From JBCCGL01 sp039029275 (GTDB lineage: Bacteria; Pseudomonadota; Gammaproteobacteria; JBCCGL01), in contig JBCCGL010000008.1 of assembly GCA_039029275.1 (NCBI GenBank), forward strand, positions 186,001-250,000: 64,000 nt of DNA. Reading direction: 5' to 3'. The position numbers were made by a program, and so were the translations under genes. The notes below the pieces were generated by a model. The model did not search any database, was not told the origin of the DNA, and saw only the letters and a list, made by a program, of their open reading frames with translations. This document shows, one piece after another, positions 44,340 through 53,621 of the stretch. Position 1 is the first letter of the stretch; each line of letters opens with the position of its first letter.

Positions 44340-45175
44340 TCGCTGACAAGCTCTTGTCGCAGCTCGGCGAGCGCCGATATCGCCCGCAGGACGTACGGCG
44401 TGCCGCAGATCCAGTCGCGGTCGGTGAAGCCGCCGTTAGCCCCGCGTTCTTGCAATGCCTTGACCACGGGATGCTGCAGGATTTCCTCGGCGCGCGAGGC
44501 ACCGGCGTAAGGCTGTGATGTGACCAGCGCGTCGGCATCAATCATCGCCAGGATTTCGAGTGGAAGGATCCCGCCGGAAGCATATCCGGCGCGCGAGGCG
44601 GCGTTTTCGAAGCCTGCCGCAATCAGTATCTGACCCGCCAGCGTGCGATCACCCGAGGTGTAGCCGTTGGCGTAATAAAGCGCGGCGCTGGGTCGTGTTT
44701 GACTCTCCTTCTGCAAGGCTGAGAGCCGATTGTCGTAATCGGCCACCAGCGCTTCGGCGGTTGTCGTGCGGCCGAGTAACTGCCCCATTTGCAAAATCCG
44801 CTTGCGTACTTCATCGAGGCCGTACGCGGGTTCAAACACCGCGACGGGAATGCCTAGTCTGCGCAACATATCGACGGTAGCGCGTGTGGTAAAGCTACCC
44901 GCGATCACCAGATCCGGACGCATCAGGTAGATTTCTTCGGCGAGTCCGCGGTTGGCGAGGAAGGCGCGTGCGGTTTCAGCCATCGCAGAACTTCGTGGGT
45001 CCGCGGCGAGATAGGAAACCGAGTGGAGTTGTCCTTCGTCTGCCAGCATCATGGCGAGCTGGTCGGTGCACAGGTTCATCGAAACGACGCGGTGGGGCGC
45101 ATCGTTTGCGATGGCCGGAGCGGAAAATGCCCCGGCCAAAAGCACAGTTCCTGCGATGAAATCAGTAGCGCGCAT
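44336..45175 (-). CDS. btuF: Cobalamin-binding periplasmic protein BtuF
   Basis: A class III periplasmic binding protein of 279 residues with a signal peptide (cleavage near AIAND, residue 23). The core has RVVSMNLCTDQLAMML, LMRPDLVIAG, and the long rigid central helix typical of BtuF/FepB. It would deliver corrinoids from the periplasm to BtuCD. The start overlaps the end of btuB by 14 bases, showing tight translational coupling. Confidence 0.9.
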   Translation of the reverse strand: MRATDFIAGTVLLAGAFSAPAIANDAPHRVVSMNLCTDQLAMMLADEGQLHSVSYLAADPRSSAMAETARAFLANRGLAEEIYLMRPDLVIAGSFTTRATVDMLRRLGIPVAVFEPAYGLDEVRKRILQMGQLLGRTTTAEALVADYDNRLSALQKESQTRPSAALYYANGYTSGDRTLAGQILIAAGFENAASRAGYASGGILPLEILAMIDADALVTSQPYAGASRAEEILQHPVVKALQERGANGGFTDRDWICGTPYVLRAISALAELRQELVSE

Positions 45176-47030
45176 CGATGCCGACGTAGGCTTGGCGCGG
45201 GCGGCCGGCGTATCCCCACACTTCCATCGTGTCCTCGTCGGTGAGGTTAACGACGCGACTCGTGAGCGAAACAGTATTGTTGAGAGCGTAGCGCGCCGAC
45301 ACGTCCAGCGTTGTGATGCTGGGAAGTTCTACCGTTTCAAAGCTGCCAAAAAACTGGGTATCCGGCAGGCTTGAAATGCGACGCAAGTTCGCCGCGAATG
45401 TCGCTTTGTCATCAAAGGCGCGCAGTGTTGCGCCGAATGCAAATTCTCGCTCCGCGCGACGAATCTCGGCGCTGCCGTCCGGGTTCTCGGCCTCCAGGTA
45501 GGTGTAAGACGCGCGCAGATCGAGATCGTCGGTAACGGCCAACTGCCCGCTCACCTCGACGCCCTCACGAGTGCTGTCGCCGGTTTGATTTTCGTAGGTA
45601 AATCCGCCAGCGGTGAGGCTAACCGAGGAGATTTCATCGGTCAGCGTCTCGTCAAAAATAGTGATGTCGACATAACCGCGGCCGTCCAGAAACGGGACTT
45701 CCACACCGAGGTCAGTGCTTTCGTTGCGTTCGGGTTCGAGATCAGGATTACCCACGAATCCGAAAGCGTCAGCGTACAGTTCGAAATAGCTGGGGTTTAC
45801 GATGCCCGTGCCCTTCGAGGCGTGCAAGCGCACACCGTTGTCCAGCGTGTGGGATACGCCAAGCGTCCAGGTTGACGCGGCTTCGAACGGATCGTTACGG
45901 TCCAAGCGAACACCTGCCTGAAGATCGAGACCGCTTTCAAAGCCACCTCGGTACTCCAGCGCAATAGAATCGGTATTGCGCTCGAAGTCCGGATTCGAGC
46001 TGCTTGAATCGCGCTCTTTTTCAATCAGGACGTTAAGCAGTTGATCCGCAGCGGCGACAGGCTCTTCGTCGAGGCCGATACTCATCAAATATTTGATCGC
46101 GTCGGTGCTGGTCTCGGTGGGTGCGCCTCCATTGTCTGTCCGCTCGTTTTCGGTTTGCTCGATGGACAATCGATGCGTCAGACGGCCATTGAGGGGTGAC
46201 ACTTCTGCGTAGAGATTGAAAGTTTGCTCATCGCGAGTAGCGAACGCGTCGCTGTCGACAACGTATTCATCGGCGTTGGTAGCCGTAAACGAGTTGCTGT
46301 CAAAATCGAAATCCTCGGTCGCATCGCGGAAAGAGAAACCAAGCTCAAGCGCAGGAAGGATCTGATAATCGGCCTTAATGATCATCGTCTGGCGGTCGGT
46401 TTTATCCTCTTCGCCACCGTCGTCAGAGAAATCCCAGCCGTCATCGCGCGCGCGGGAAAAGTTGAATGATACGCCGCCTTTTTCGTTACGTTTGGATGCA
46501 AAGCCAGTCAGTGTGGTGCCATCTCCCGCTTCGAAAGTAGCGCGAAATTCATCACCAATGCCGCCTTTGCGGGTGATGATGTTGATTACGCCGGCCGAGG
46601 CGTTTGATCCGTAAAACACCGATTGCGGACCACGCAGCACTTCGATGCGTTCGATGTTGGCGGTTTCGAGACCGCTGAGAATGTACTCGCCGTCTCCGCC
46701 CGCAGCTTCGACGCCGTCAATCAAAATCAGCGTGTGATTGCCTTCGCCACCGCGAATGCGAACCTGTGTGAAATTGCCACCCGACCCGTTAACAGATACC
46801 CCCGGCACGGCCCGTAAGGCGTCCTGCACCGTGGTGATCCCGCGATCTATAATCTCTTGTGCGGTGATGATCGTGGAGGCCCGGCCGTAAGCGTTGGCGG
46901 CCACCGGAGTAAGACCGCCGGAAAGGACCACCGTGCCCAGATCGACGGTGTCGTCTTGCGCATTTGCGGGAGTGGATAAAGATGATGTTGCGACAAGCGC
47001 CGCCAAAGCGAAAACAGAAAGTGGGTTCAT
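45162..47030 (-). CDS. btuB: TonB-dependent cobalamin receptor BtuB
   Basis: An outer-membrane TonB-dependent receptor of 622 residues: signal peptide ending ANAQ, plug domain (about 30-150, with ITAQEIIDRGITTVQDALRAVPGVSV and IERIEVLRGPQSVFYGSNASAGVINI) and a 22-stranded barrel ending in an aromatic-terminated strand (AYVGIDARY). Size matches BtuB (E. coli 614). The ribosome site GGAGG lies 11 bases before the ATG. A cobalamin riboswitch is in its leader, so expression should fall when B12 is plentiful. It is the first of six overlapping genes. Confidence 0.94.
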   Translation of the reverse strand: MNPLSVFALAALVATSSLSTPANAQDDTVDLGTVVLSGGLTPVAANAYGRASTIITAQEIIDRGITTVQDALRAVPGVSVNGSGGNFTQVRIRGGEGNHTLILIDGVEAAGGDGEYILSGLETANIERIEVLRGPQSVFYGSNASAGVINIITRKGGIGDEFRATFEAGDGTTLTGFASKRNEKGGVSFNFSRARDDGWDFSDDGGEEDKTDRQTMIIKADYQILPALELGFSFRDATEDFDFDSNSFTATNADEYVVDSDAFATRDEQTFNLYAEVSPLNGRLTHRLSIEQTENERTDNGGAPTETSTDAIKYLMSIGLDEEPVAAADQLLNVLIEKERDSSSSNPDFERNTDSIALEYRGGFESGLDLQAGVRLDRNDPFEAASTWTLGVSHTLDNGVRLHASKGTGIVNPSYFELYADAFGFVGNPDLEPERNESTDLGVEVPFLDGRGYVDITIFDETLTDEISSVSLTAGGFTYENQTGDSTREGVEVSGQLAVTDDLDLRASYTYLEAENPDGSAEIRRAEREFAFGATLRAFDDKATFAANLRRISSLPDTQFFGSFETVELPSITTLDVSARYALNNTVSLTSRVVNLTDEDTMEVWGYAGRPRQAYVGIDARY

Positions 47031-47177
47031 TCAATACCTCCAAAGCTGGCCATACAGCCAGTAACAAAAATAAGTTGTGTCTTTGAAGGTGGGATTCCTC
47101 CGCAGACGATGATTTACATCACCGCTACGGATTGACCGTTGACCATGGCGCGCCCCGCACCCGGACAGGGTGATTGC

Positions 47178-47366
47178 ATCGGCAGGTCTCCTGGCTCGCG
47201 GGTCAATGTTTCACCGGGCCTTCCCAGCGCGCTCATGCGCGCCAGTGGCAATGCCGGTGTTACTCACCGCTTACAGTTGCGGGGGCAGCCGCAGGTTTAA
47301 CCGCATGGCGGTTGCACTGCGTTCCCTCTTAGTCTGACGACCGAGGTCGGGCGCCAGAACCGAAGC
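47178..47366 (-). promoter_or_regulatory. Cobalamin (AdoCbl) riboswitch upstream of btuB
   Basis: Read on the minus strand, the conserved cobalamin-riboswitch blocks appear in order: GGTTCTGGCGCC, AAGAGGGAACGCAGTG (47315-47330), GCCCCCGCAACTGTAAGC, GCCACTGG (the B12 box, 47241-47249), GGGAAGGC and AGCCAGGAGACCTGCC. It lies 147 bases upstream of the btuB ATG. A further imperfect hairpin near 47100-47135 could be part of the expression platform sequestering the translation start, but I cannot fold it reliably by eye. No second copy is seen at the cobamide-synthesis genes. Confidence 0.95.
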
Positions 47367-47523
47367 GCGCGTAGGTTAGCAAAACTTTTCGGACGAAAAA
47401 ACGTTTTTTTAATTGCAGCGCTCTCCAAAACAAATTGTCAGAGCGCGCGTCTATTTGTTCTCATTCCCGCGTGGCTGGGCAGTTGACGGCGCAGTGGCAT
47501 CGTGTGAAAAACGCGTGACCGAT

Positions 47524-47904
47524 CTATGAACAAAATGTCGGTTTGCGAAAGAAAACCTTTTGAATCAGGGGTCTGAGTTTTAGGAAAATGCGATAGAGGG
47601 GGTTGGCTAAAACGATGATCCAGGGCTGTCGGACCAATTTTCCTAACACGCTGAACCGCGGTAGAACAACCCAAAGCTCGGCGAATGCTTTGGGACCGTC
47701 GACGAGTTGCCCGTCCGGCAATCGAACGTGAAAGCGGGCCATTGCCTGCGTGCGTGACAGATCATTTTCGATCGTCTCATCATCGCCTGCGCTGACATCA
47801 ACCCAGCTAACGGCATCGGCCCCACGCTGTTTTTGGTACCAGGCAATTTCGCGTCGGCACAGCGGACAAGCGCCGTCGAAATAAACTGTCACAGGATTTG
47901 TCAT
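47524..47904 (-). CDS. DCC-family thiol-disulfide oxidoreductase-like protein (DUF393)
   Basis: A 126-residue protein with the family-defining YFDGACPLCRREIAWY (about 8-23); the CPLC pair is the presumed redox site and gives the DCC name. A later RLPDGQLVDGPKAFAELW stretch is also typical. Members are small cytoplasmic or membrane-associated thioredoxin-like proteins without firm function. It is monocistronic, between the riboswitch region and the rhodanese lipoprotein gene. Confidence 0.9.
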   Translation of the reverse strand: MTNPVTVYFDGACPLCRREIAWYQKQRGADAVSWVDVSAGDDETIENDLSRTQAMARFHVRLPDGQLVDGPKAFAELWVVLPRFSVLGKLVRQPWIIVLANPLYRIFLKLRPLIQKVFFRKPTFCS

Positions 47905-48067
47905 AAAAGGTCATACGGTTAGAAACAGTTACAGTTCACCGCTCGTCGGTTTTGCTTAATGTTACGTTCTATACGGATCACTGGCACCCACGCCGAGAGA
48001 CGAATAGACTTGGGAATATCGAGTCAAATATCAGCTGACACGCTTGTCCAGAAGTGAATTATTAATT

Positions 48068-48829
48068 GTGAATAAGTTTAAAAGTATCGCGTTATCTGCG
48101 CTCGCCGCGTTATTGCTTTCTAGCTGCAGCGATGAACCCGAAGTCACGCAACAGACCGAGCAGGTGCAACCGCTTTTTGATACCTCACGATTTATCAGTG
48201 CTGCGGACGTGCTCGGTCGTATCGAATCCAGTGAAAAGCAATGGCTTTTTGATGTTCGCAACAAAGTGTCATTCGCTGAGTTGCACATTGAGTCTGCGCT
48301 CTCGTTGCCCTACGGAAAATTTGATCAAAAAACGCTGGCGTCAATCGAAGGGCTATCGCTCAATTCGCCGATTGTCACGTATTGCGGGTGCCCGCATACC
48401 TTGTCGGGTTTTGCGGCGGAGCAGATCGCGCAATTTGGATACACCGATGTTCGCGTATTACATGAGGGATTTTTTTACTGGCGCGACAATGGCTTTCCGG
48501 TTTCTGGCCAGAATGCGCAAGTCACAACACGATTGGAATTCGCAGGAACGTTGGAATCACACGAACAGCCGTTGGTGAATAAGGCGGTATTTTTGCGCAA
48601 TGTTCGCAACGGGCAGCTTGAAGCGGCGGTGACCGATACAAACGGGTATTTTGAAACGGATTTTCACGTGATGTCGTTTCGCGAAAATGACGAGTTTCAA
48701 CTCTACCTGGAGAGTCTGGATTCTCCGGAGCTTGGGCGTTTTACGGCGAGTGAAACAAAATTAAACCGTATCAGCGTTAGTAACATCGACCAAAACGAAC
48801 CGATCATTCAGTCGGCGCTAGATTACTGA
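48068..48829 (+). CDS. Rhodanese-domain lipoprotein
   Basis: A lipoprotein of about 253 residues: signal peptide with lipobox LLSSC (from the GTG at 48068; a TTG at 48044 is the alternative), then a rhodanese domain (about 45-150) in which the active-site Cys loop reads YCGCPHTLSG, with GFFYWRDNGFPV closing the domain as in active rhodaneses. The C-terminal 95 residues look like a small beta-sandwich with a carboxypeptidase-regulatory-like (CarboxypepD_reg) pattern AVTDTNGYFETDF. Both domains are periplasmic. The stop overlaps the convergent GH13 gene by 26 bases. Confidence 0.82.
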   Translation: MNKFKSIALSALAALLLSSCSDEPEVTQQTEQVQPLFDTSRFISAADVLGRIESSEKQWLFDVRNKVSFAELHIESALSLPYGKFDQKTLASIEGLSLNSPIVTYCGCPHTLSGFAAEQIAQFGYTDVRVLHEGFFYWRDNGFPVSGQNAQVTTRLEFAGTLESHEQPLVNKAVFLRNVRNGQLEAAVTDTNGYFETDFHVMSFRENDEFQLYLESLDSPELGRFTASETKLNRISVSNIDQNEPIIQSALDY

Positions 48830-50552
48830 TCCACATCGTTTGGTAGGGCGCAAGAGCGACATTGTCATCAAGATCTTTTAAACGCACGCCACTGATCAAG
48901 TCACACCACTCATCGGTCACGATCAAATTGAGGTTTCCAAGTGGTAGCGTCTGCTGTTGATTGGTGATATTGCTGACGCAAAAAATGCTTTGCTTGCGGT
49001 CCGCTGACTGACGCCAGAAACCAAAAAGCTGCAGCCCCAGATGTAGTGTGAACTGAGTGGCGTTAGGGTGGAATGCCGACTGCGATCGCCGAATGCAGAC
49101 CAAGCGTTTCAGCTCATCGAATACCTGACGCTCATGGCAATCCTTATTCTTGAGTTTGTCGGCTAACTCGGTGAGTTGCCAAACATGCCGATTGATCGAG
49201 CGGGCGCGCCCGGTGTGTTCCTTGCGTGCATAATCATTTTCGGTTCCAAAAAAACTGTGAATGTAAATTGCCGGGATTCCTTCCAGCGCGAGCATGATGG
49301 CGTGCGCGCAGATAAACCTTTCAATTTGCAAACCATCGATTTCGTTAGTCTTTGTGGTTTTGAATGCGTCAAAAAGCGCGATGTTCAGTTCATAGGGTTT
49401 CTCGTTGCCATCTGGCATTTTTCGCATCGAGACAACACCGCCCGAGCTGCGCATCCCATCGAGCATTGACTGTAATTCGCGGTCTGATAGCAACCCTTCC
49501 GTTGGACGCAAGCCAATACCATCGTGCGACGCCAAAAAATTCAAGTAGCAAGTGCCGTCCTGCGCTGGCGGCATACTCATCAACCAGGTCTTTAGATGTT
49601 TGCAATCTCCGCTAAACAAGGTAAACAAAACCAGCGGCGGCAAAGAGAAGTTGTAAATAATGTGCGCCTGATTGTTGTTGCCAAAGTAGGTCAGGTTTTC
49701 ACGGTTGGGCACGTTGGTTTCCGTCACAATAATCGCATCGTTGCGCCGTGCTTCAATCAACAAACGTAGCAAGCGAATGATTGCGTGTGTGTTGCTGTGG
49801 TGAATACAGGGTGTGCCGAGTTCTTTCCACAAAAACGCAATTGCATCCATTCGAAACATACGGATACCAGCATCGAGGTAAGCGCCTAATATGCGCACGT
49901 ATTCGATCAGTACATCCGTATTAGCAAAGTTGACGTCGACCTGATCGGGGCCAAACGTACACCAGACGTATTTTTTTCCGGCGCGCGTTTCAACTTCGCG
50001 CAGCAAAGGCGTTGGCCGCGGCCTGACAACTTGGGTTAGATCGACTGCCGGGTCAACCGCGTGAAAATAGTCTTTGCCCGGATCAACCTGCTTCTTGAAG
50101 TTTTCAAACCAGCGTGAGCGGCTCGATATATGATTAATGACCAGATCACCCATGACGTCGTAGTCACGACTGAGTGATTCGATGTGTTTCCAGTCACCCA
50201 AAGCGTCGTTGACCTTGAGGTAATCGATTACCGCGAAACCGTCGTCCGAACTAAACGGGAAAAACGGGAGCACGTGTACACCAGTAACAATGCCTTGCAA
50301 CTCGCTATCAAGGAACTGCTTTAATGTCTGCAGGGGTGCTTCATCATTTTTTACGATGCTGTTTCCGTACGTAATCAGCCACGCATCGTTTTCATTCCAG
50401 AGGTTGCGGTGTCGCGGGGGTAAAGTCGACGAATCATCACAGCCAATAGCATCTAGCAAAGTGTTAACGAGCGAATGGCTGCTCGCCTGTGGGTACAATT
50501 GCTCGACAAGCGCTGTTAGTTTTTGTTCGAGAATATTCAATTGTCGTATCAA
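48804..50552 (-). CDS. GH13_18 glucosylglycerate phosphorylase-like enzyme
   Basis: A 582-residue glycoside phosphorylase of the sucrose-phosphorylase type (GH13_18). Catalytic residues: nucleophile D236 (MFRMDAIAF), acid/base E279 (IVTETNVP), transition-state D344 (LASHDGIG). Sucrose, sucrose-6-phosphate and glucosylglycerate phosphorylases share this fold; because gpgS and its phosphatase gene lie directly upstream on the same strand, glucosylglycerate phosphorylase (releasing glucose-1-phosphate and glycerate) is the best assignment. The start codon is a TTG 15 bases after the gpgS stop; no ATG precedes the conserved region. Confidence 0.85.
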   Translation of the reverse strand: MIRQLNILEQKLTALVEQLYPQASSHSLVNTLLDAIGCDDSSTLPPRHRNLWNENDAWLITYGNSIVKNDEAPLQTLKQFLDSELQGIVTGVHVLPFFPFSSDDGFAVIDYLKVNDALGDWKHIESLSRDYDVMGDLVINHISSRSRWFENFKKQVDPGKDYFHAVDPAVDLTQVVRPRPTPLLREVETRAGKKYVWCTFGPDQVDVNFANTDVLIEYVRILGAYLDAGIRMFRMDAIAFLWKELGTPCIHHSNTHAIIRLLRLLIEARRNDAIIVTETNVPNRENLTYFGNNNQAHIIYNFSLPPLVLFTLFSGDCKHLKTWLMSMPPAQDGTCYLNFLASHDGIGLRPTEGLLSDRELQSMLDGMRSSGGVVSMRKMPDGNEKPYELNIALFDAFKTTKTNEIDGLQIERFICAHAIMLALEGIPAIYIHSFFGTENDYARKEHTGRARSINRHVWQLTELADKLKNKDCHERQVFDELKRLVCIRRSQSAFHPNATQFTLHLGLQLFGFWRQSADRKQSIFCVSNITNQQQTLPLGNLNLIVTDEWCDLISGVRLKDLDDNVALAPYQTMWISNLAPTE

Positions 50553-50567
50553 TGCGATTGCAGTCGA

Positions 50568-51791
50568 CTAAGCAGCAAACTCTTCCGCGTCCTGCGCCAC
50601 AGCTTCGGCGAGGCGGGGAAGAATATCCGGCATCGCGCTTATGACCCGGTTCCACGCTGGCACAAACGGTTGCGCCATCGGGTACTCCAGAAAATCCCAG
50701 CCGGCCTGCATCACATTCTGAGCGAATAATTCAACGGTTTTTTCTTCACTGTGGCGATCATAAGTGAGACCGTTAATCAGGGCATCGTTGTGGTACATGC
50801 CGACAAAATCGAGTGCGACGCGATAATACGTCGCCTTGATTGTGCGAATTTTTTCCTGCGTAAAGACTTCACCCTGCGTAGCAAGTTTTCGATAAAGCGC
50901 TTTGGCGATGTCGGTCGCCATACGCGCCAAGCCGTGCGCCGCTTCTTCATCGCCTAAATCTTGATGCTTGTGATCGTAGTGATTAGCGATATCAACCTGG
51001 CAGATTCGATTACTGGAATAATTGCGGTGCATTTCACTCAGCAGGCCGATTTCCAGGCCCCAGTCTGACGGAATCTTTAAAGTTTTAAGAACGTCGAGTT
51101 GCATCGAAAATTCGCCGGCCAGCGCGTAACGGAAACTGTCAAGAAATTTAAGGTAGTCACTTGGCCCGCACACAATTTCGAGCGCACGTAGCAGCGGTGT
51201 GACCAGCAGGCGATTGGCTCGACCGTTCATTTTTGTTTGTGTGGTTCGGGCGTAGTAACCCTTACAAAATGCGTAGCTGAAGATTGGATTGGCTACAGGA
51301 AAAAGCAGACGCGCCAGCAATTCACGTGAGTAGGTGACAATGTCGCAGTCGTGCAGGGCTACGCAATCGACTCTGGCTTGTGACAACAGGTAACCCATGC
51401 AATACCACACGTTGCGACCTTTGCCTTCCTGATAGGGTGCCAAACGCTCGTCTTTGAGCAAGGTGTCAAGCTCCCGCAAGCGAGGACCATCTTGCCACAA
51501 CAAACAAACCTCCTGCGGTAGCGGTTTGAAAAATTGCACGGCGTGTTTGAATTGATCCGAGCTTGCGCGATCAATGCCGACGACGACCGTGTCGAGGTAC
51601 TCAACACGCGCAAGCTCAGACACGATCTTGTCTAGCGCGTTAGTGCCAATCTCTGAGTAAAGACTGGGCAGGATCAAACCCATTTTGCGGGACTGCGAAA
51701 ACTCCAGAAGTTGCGTTTCCAGGTCTTCGAGCGGGCGCTGTGAAAGGTTGTGCAGCGTGGCGATTGTGCCGTGTTGATGAAAGTCAGACAA
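50568..51791 (-). CDS. gpgS: Glucosyl-3-phosphoglycerate synthase GpgS
   Basis: A GT81-type glycosyltransferase of 407 residues that joins an NDP-glucose to 3-phosphoglycerate. The GT-A metal site appears as ALHDCDIVTYSRELLARL; other family elements are QEGKGRNVWYCMGYLL, GEFSMQLDVLKTLKIPSDWGLEIGLL and the C-terminal DFVGMYHNDALINGLTYDRHSEE. It forms the phosphorylated precursor of the compatible solute glucosylglycerate. It starts at TTG and lies 15 bases after the phosphatase gene. Confidence 0.93.
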   Translation of the reverse strand: MSDFHQHGTIATLHNLSQRPLEDLETQLLEFSQSRKMGLILPSLYSEIGTNALDKIVSELARVEYLDTVVVGIDRASSDQFKHAVQFFKPLPQEVCLLWQDGPRLRELDTLLKDERLAPYQEGKGRNVWYCMGYLLSQARVDCVALHDCDIVTYSRELLARLLFPVANPIFSYAFCKGYYARTTQTKMNGRANRLLVTPLLRALEIVCGPSDYLKFLDSFRYALAGEFSMQLDVLKTLKIPSDWGLEIGLLSEMHRNYSSNRICQVDIANHYDHKHQDLGDEEAAHGLARMATDIAKALYRKLATQGEVFTQEKIRTIKATYYRVALDFVGMYHNDALINGLTYDRHSEEKTVELFAQNVMQAGWDFLEYPMAQPFVPAWNRVISAMPDILPRLAEAVAQDAEEFAA

Positions 51792-51806
51792 TGTCGTCTC
51801 GCTTAA

Positions 51807-52625
51807 TTAACGTGAGATCAGTGACAGTACACTATCATTCCACCCCTGCGGACCTCGCGCTTGGGTGAAATGCAAGTTCGGGTGATCAAACTCGAGTTGG
51901 ACGGTTGCGTCGTTGCGTACCACGACAGCGATGTCAGCCAGTTGTAGCATTTTAATATCATTCGGGCTGTCGCCCAACGCGATTGTATGTAAATCGGCTC
52001 CGACCCACTCCTGCTGGTACGCTTTAATTACGAACTTCATGGCTTCGCTTTTGTCGGTTTGACCCTGAATAGATAGGAATCGGCCACCCTGAATTGCGCA
52101 AATCCCCTTTTCGGATAACTTTTGTACAAACGCGGTTTTTCGCGCTTCGCTGTCTTCCCATTGAACCGGTTCGCTCATTTCGCGCTCGTTGGCCAGAGCG
52201 GCGTCGGCCAGCGACAAGCCAGTTACATCGGCAATACCCTTTGTACCGAGGTCGCTAAACCCGCGGAACTTATAGTCGAACACCGTTCGCAGCTCGTCGA
52301 GCACTTTAAGAATCTCTGATCGATGCTTACCGAACACCGTTGTTTTGAGATCATTCAGCTTCAACGTTGAATTTGTCGCAGCCGGTGAGTCGCGCATGTC
52401 GTGATAGACAATCGAACCGTTTTCAGCAATAAAAGGACTATCGATCCCAAGCTGATCGCGGATCACAATCATCTCCGCTGCGGTTTTACTGCTGACCAGA
52501 ACCAAAGGTATGTTGCGAGACTTGATCTCAGTGAGCGCAGGCAACGCGGGTTGCCAGCCGTAGCTGTGATGATCGAGCAGGGTTCCGTCCAAATCACTGA
52601 ATACGATATGCAATGCGTTTCCCAC
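51807..52625 (-). CDS. HAD phosphatase, glucosyl/mannosyl-3-phosphoglycerate type
   Basis: A 272-residue HAD-superfamily phosphatase with the nucleophile pair D11/D13 (VFSDLDGTLLDHH), a cap insert between about 85 and 195, the Lys in SEAMKFVI and the acidic GDSPNDIKML. It belongs to the MpgP/YedP group and, placed directly before gpgS, should dephosphorylate glucosyl-3-phosphoglycerate to glucosylglycerate. It starts at GTG. All three genes of this operon use non-ATG starts, as far as visible. Confidence 0.9.
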   Translation of the reverse strand: MGNALHIVFSDLDGTLLDHHSYGWQPALPALTEIKSRNIPLVLVSSKTAAEMIVIRDQLGIDSPFIAENGSIVYHDMRDSPAATNSTLKLNDLKTTVFGKHRSEILKVLDELRTVFDYKFRGFSDLGTKGIADVTGLSLADAALANEREMSEPVQWEDSEARKTAFVQKLSEKGICAIQGGRFLSIQGQTDKSEAMKFVIKAYQQEWVGADLHTIALGDSPNDIKMLQLADIAVVVRNDATVQLEFDHPNLHFTQARGPQGWNDSVLSLISR

Positions 52626-52714
52626 GGGTACCGATATTCGAGGGTCCTGGCACGTCGTTCGAGTACCGAGTAACGATGATGCAAATTGTGTGAATAATGC
52701 GCCCTCTCTATTAA

Positions 52715-53509
52715 TTAAAGCTCAAAGAACTCGATTGCGGACGCCAGTCGGTTTCGGCTAACCGGAATCTGTTGCCCGTCGATTAAAGTCAACACGCCTT
52801 CGCGCCCCTTTTTTTCAAAACGCGATACGACATTTTTGGCCACCCAATAGGATCGATGGACGCGAAAACCGGTTTCTGTTTCGAGTTGTTCGATCGCATC
52901 CGATATATTGTAGAGAATCAGCGCACGGTGTGTTGTCGTAGTGACCATTAAATAGTGGAGCTCTGCTTTCAACGAGACTAACGAGCCTTGTTCGGATTCA
53001 GACACCAACGCCAGAAATGGCGGCGTTGACGCGTTAGGTGGCGTAGTTACAGCATCCGTCTGAATATCGTCTAATGACGTTTTTTGAAGGCGATAACCCA
53101 AGACCCAGGGCGCGTTAAGCGCAACCCAGCAAATTGAGATCGGCGGTGCAACTCCCACCCATTCACCTGCCAGTTCCAACAGCAGCGTTGATGGAGGTTC
53201 ATTGTTGAGCAGATTAGCATCGATCAACAGTGCAAATGGCGTGAACAAGCTAGCGCCGATCAAGCCAGAAATAAGTAAACCTGCCCATGGGTTTAAGCGC
53301 GCAAAACAGCTCATTCGGAGCAGGCCGGTGTGTGCAGCAATCAAAAGTAACATGGGTGTGACGGACTGCAACTGCCATTGCACCAAGTAGATGCCCAGAG
53401 GTTCGTTTTCACGCGTTGAGATAAGCGCGAACAGCACACCAAGAACAACGGCAACGGGTACGAAAAATCGCGACGGTGTGATGGCGCCAATACTAAATTG
53501 CCCGTTCAT
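52715..53509 (-). CDS. Membrane-bound LytTR-type regulator
   Basis: A 264-residue protein with four predicted membrane helices (about 12-150) and a C-terminal LytTR DNA-binding domain (about 165-262; SLKAELHYLMVTTTTHRALILY, ETGFRVHRSYWVAKNVVSRFEKKG, IPVSRNRLASAIEFFEL). The ATG at 53509 has AGGAA upstream; the frame extending to 53605 adds non-conserved sequence. Such membrane LytTR proteins regulate targets without a classical response-regulator domain. It is divergent from the outer-membrane barrel gene 112 bases away, a likely target. Confidence 0.88.
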   Translation of the reverse strand: MNGQFSIGAITPSRFFVPVAVVLGVLFALISTRENEPLGIYLVQWQLQSVTPMLLLIAAHTGLLRMSCFARLNPWAGLLISGLIGASLFTPFALLIDANLLNNEPPSTLLLELAGEWVGVAPPISICWVALNAPWVLGYRLQKTSLDDIQTDAVTTPPNASTPPFLALVSESEQGSLVSLKAELHYLMVTTTTHRALILYNISDAIEQLETETGFRVHRSYWVAKNVVSRFEKKGREGVLTLIDGQQIPVSRNRLASAIEFFEL

Positions 53510-53621
53510 ACAAAATTCCTGCCCATTCGTGCAAAACCGCTCTATTGCATGATCGTGTCGGAGATGCGTCGCGTACGGTTCAATGCAACGAGATCGTAAA
53601 ATCACAACAGGACAGTATGCA

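Noticed and set aside
47411..47450. A rho-independent terminator near 47420-47446 (GCGCTCT...AGAGCGC).
   Set aside because: The 15-base loop is long, and the adjacent T-run lies upstream of the stem on the plus strand and reads as A on the minus strand, so neither strand has a proper U-tract after the hairpin.
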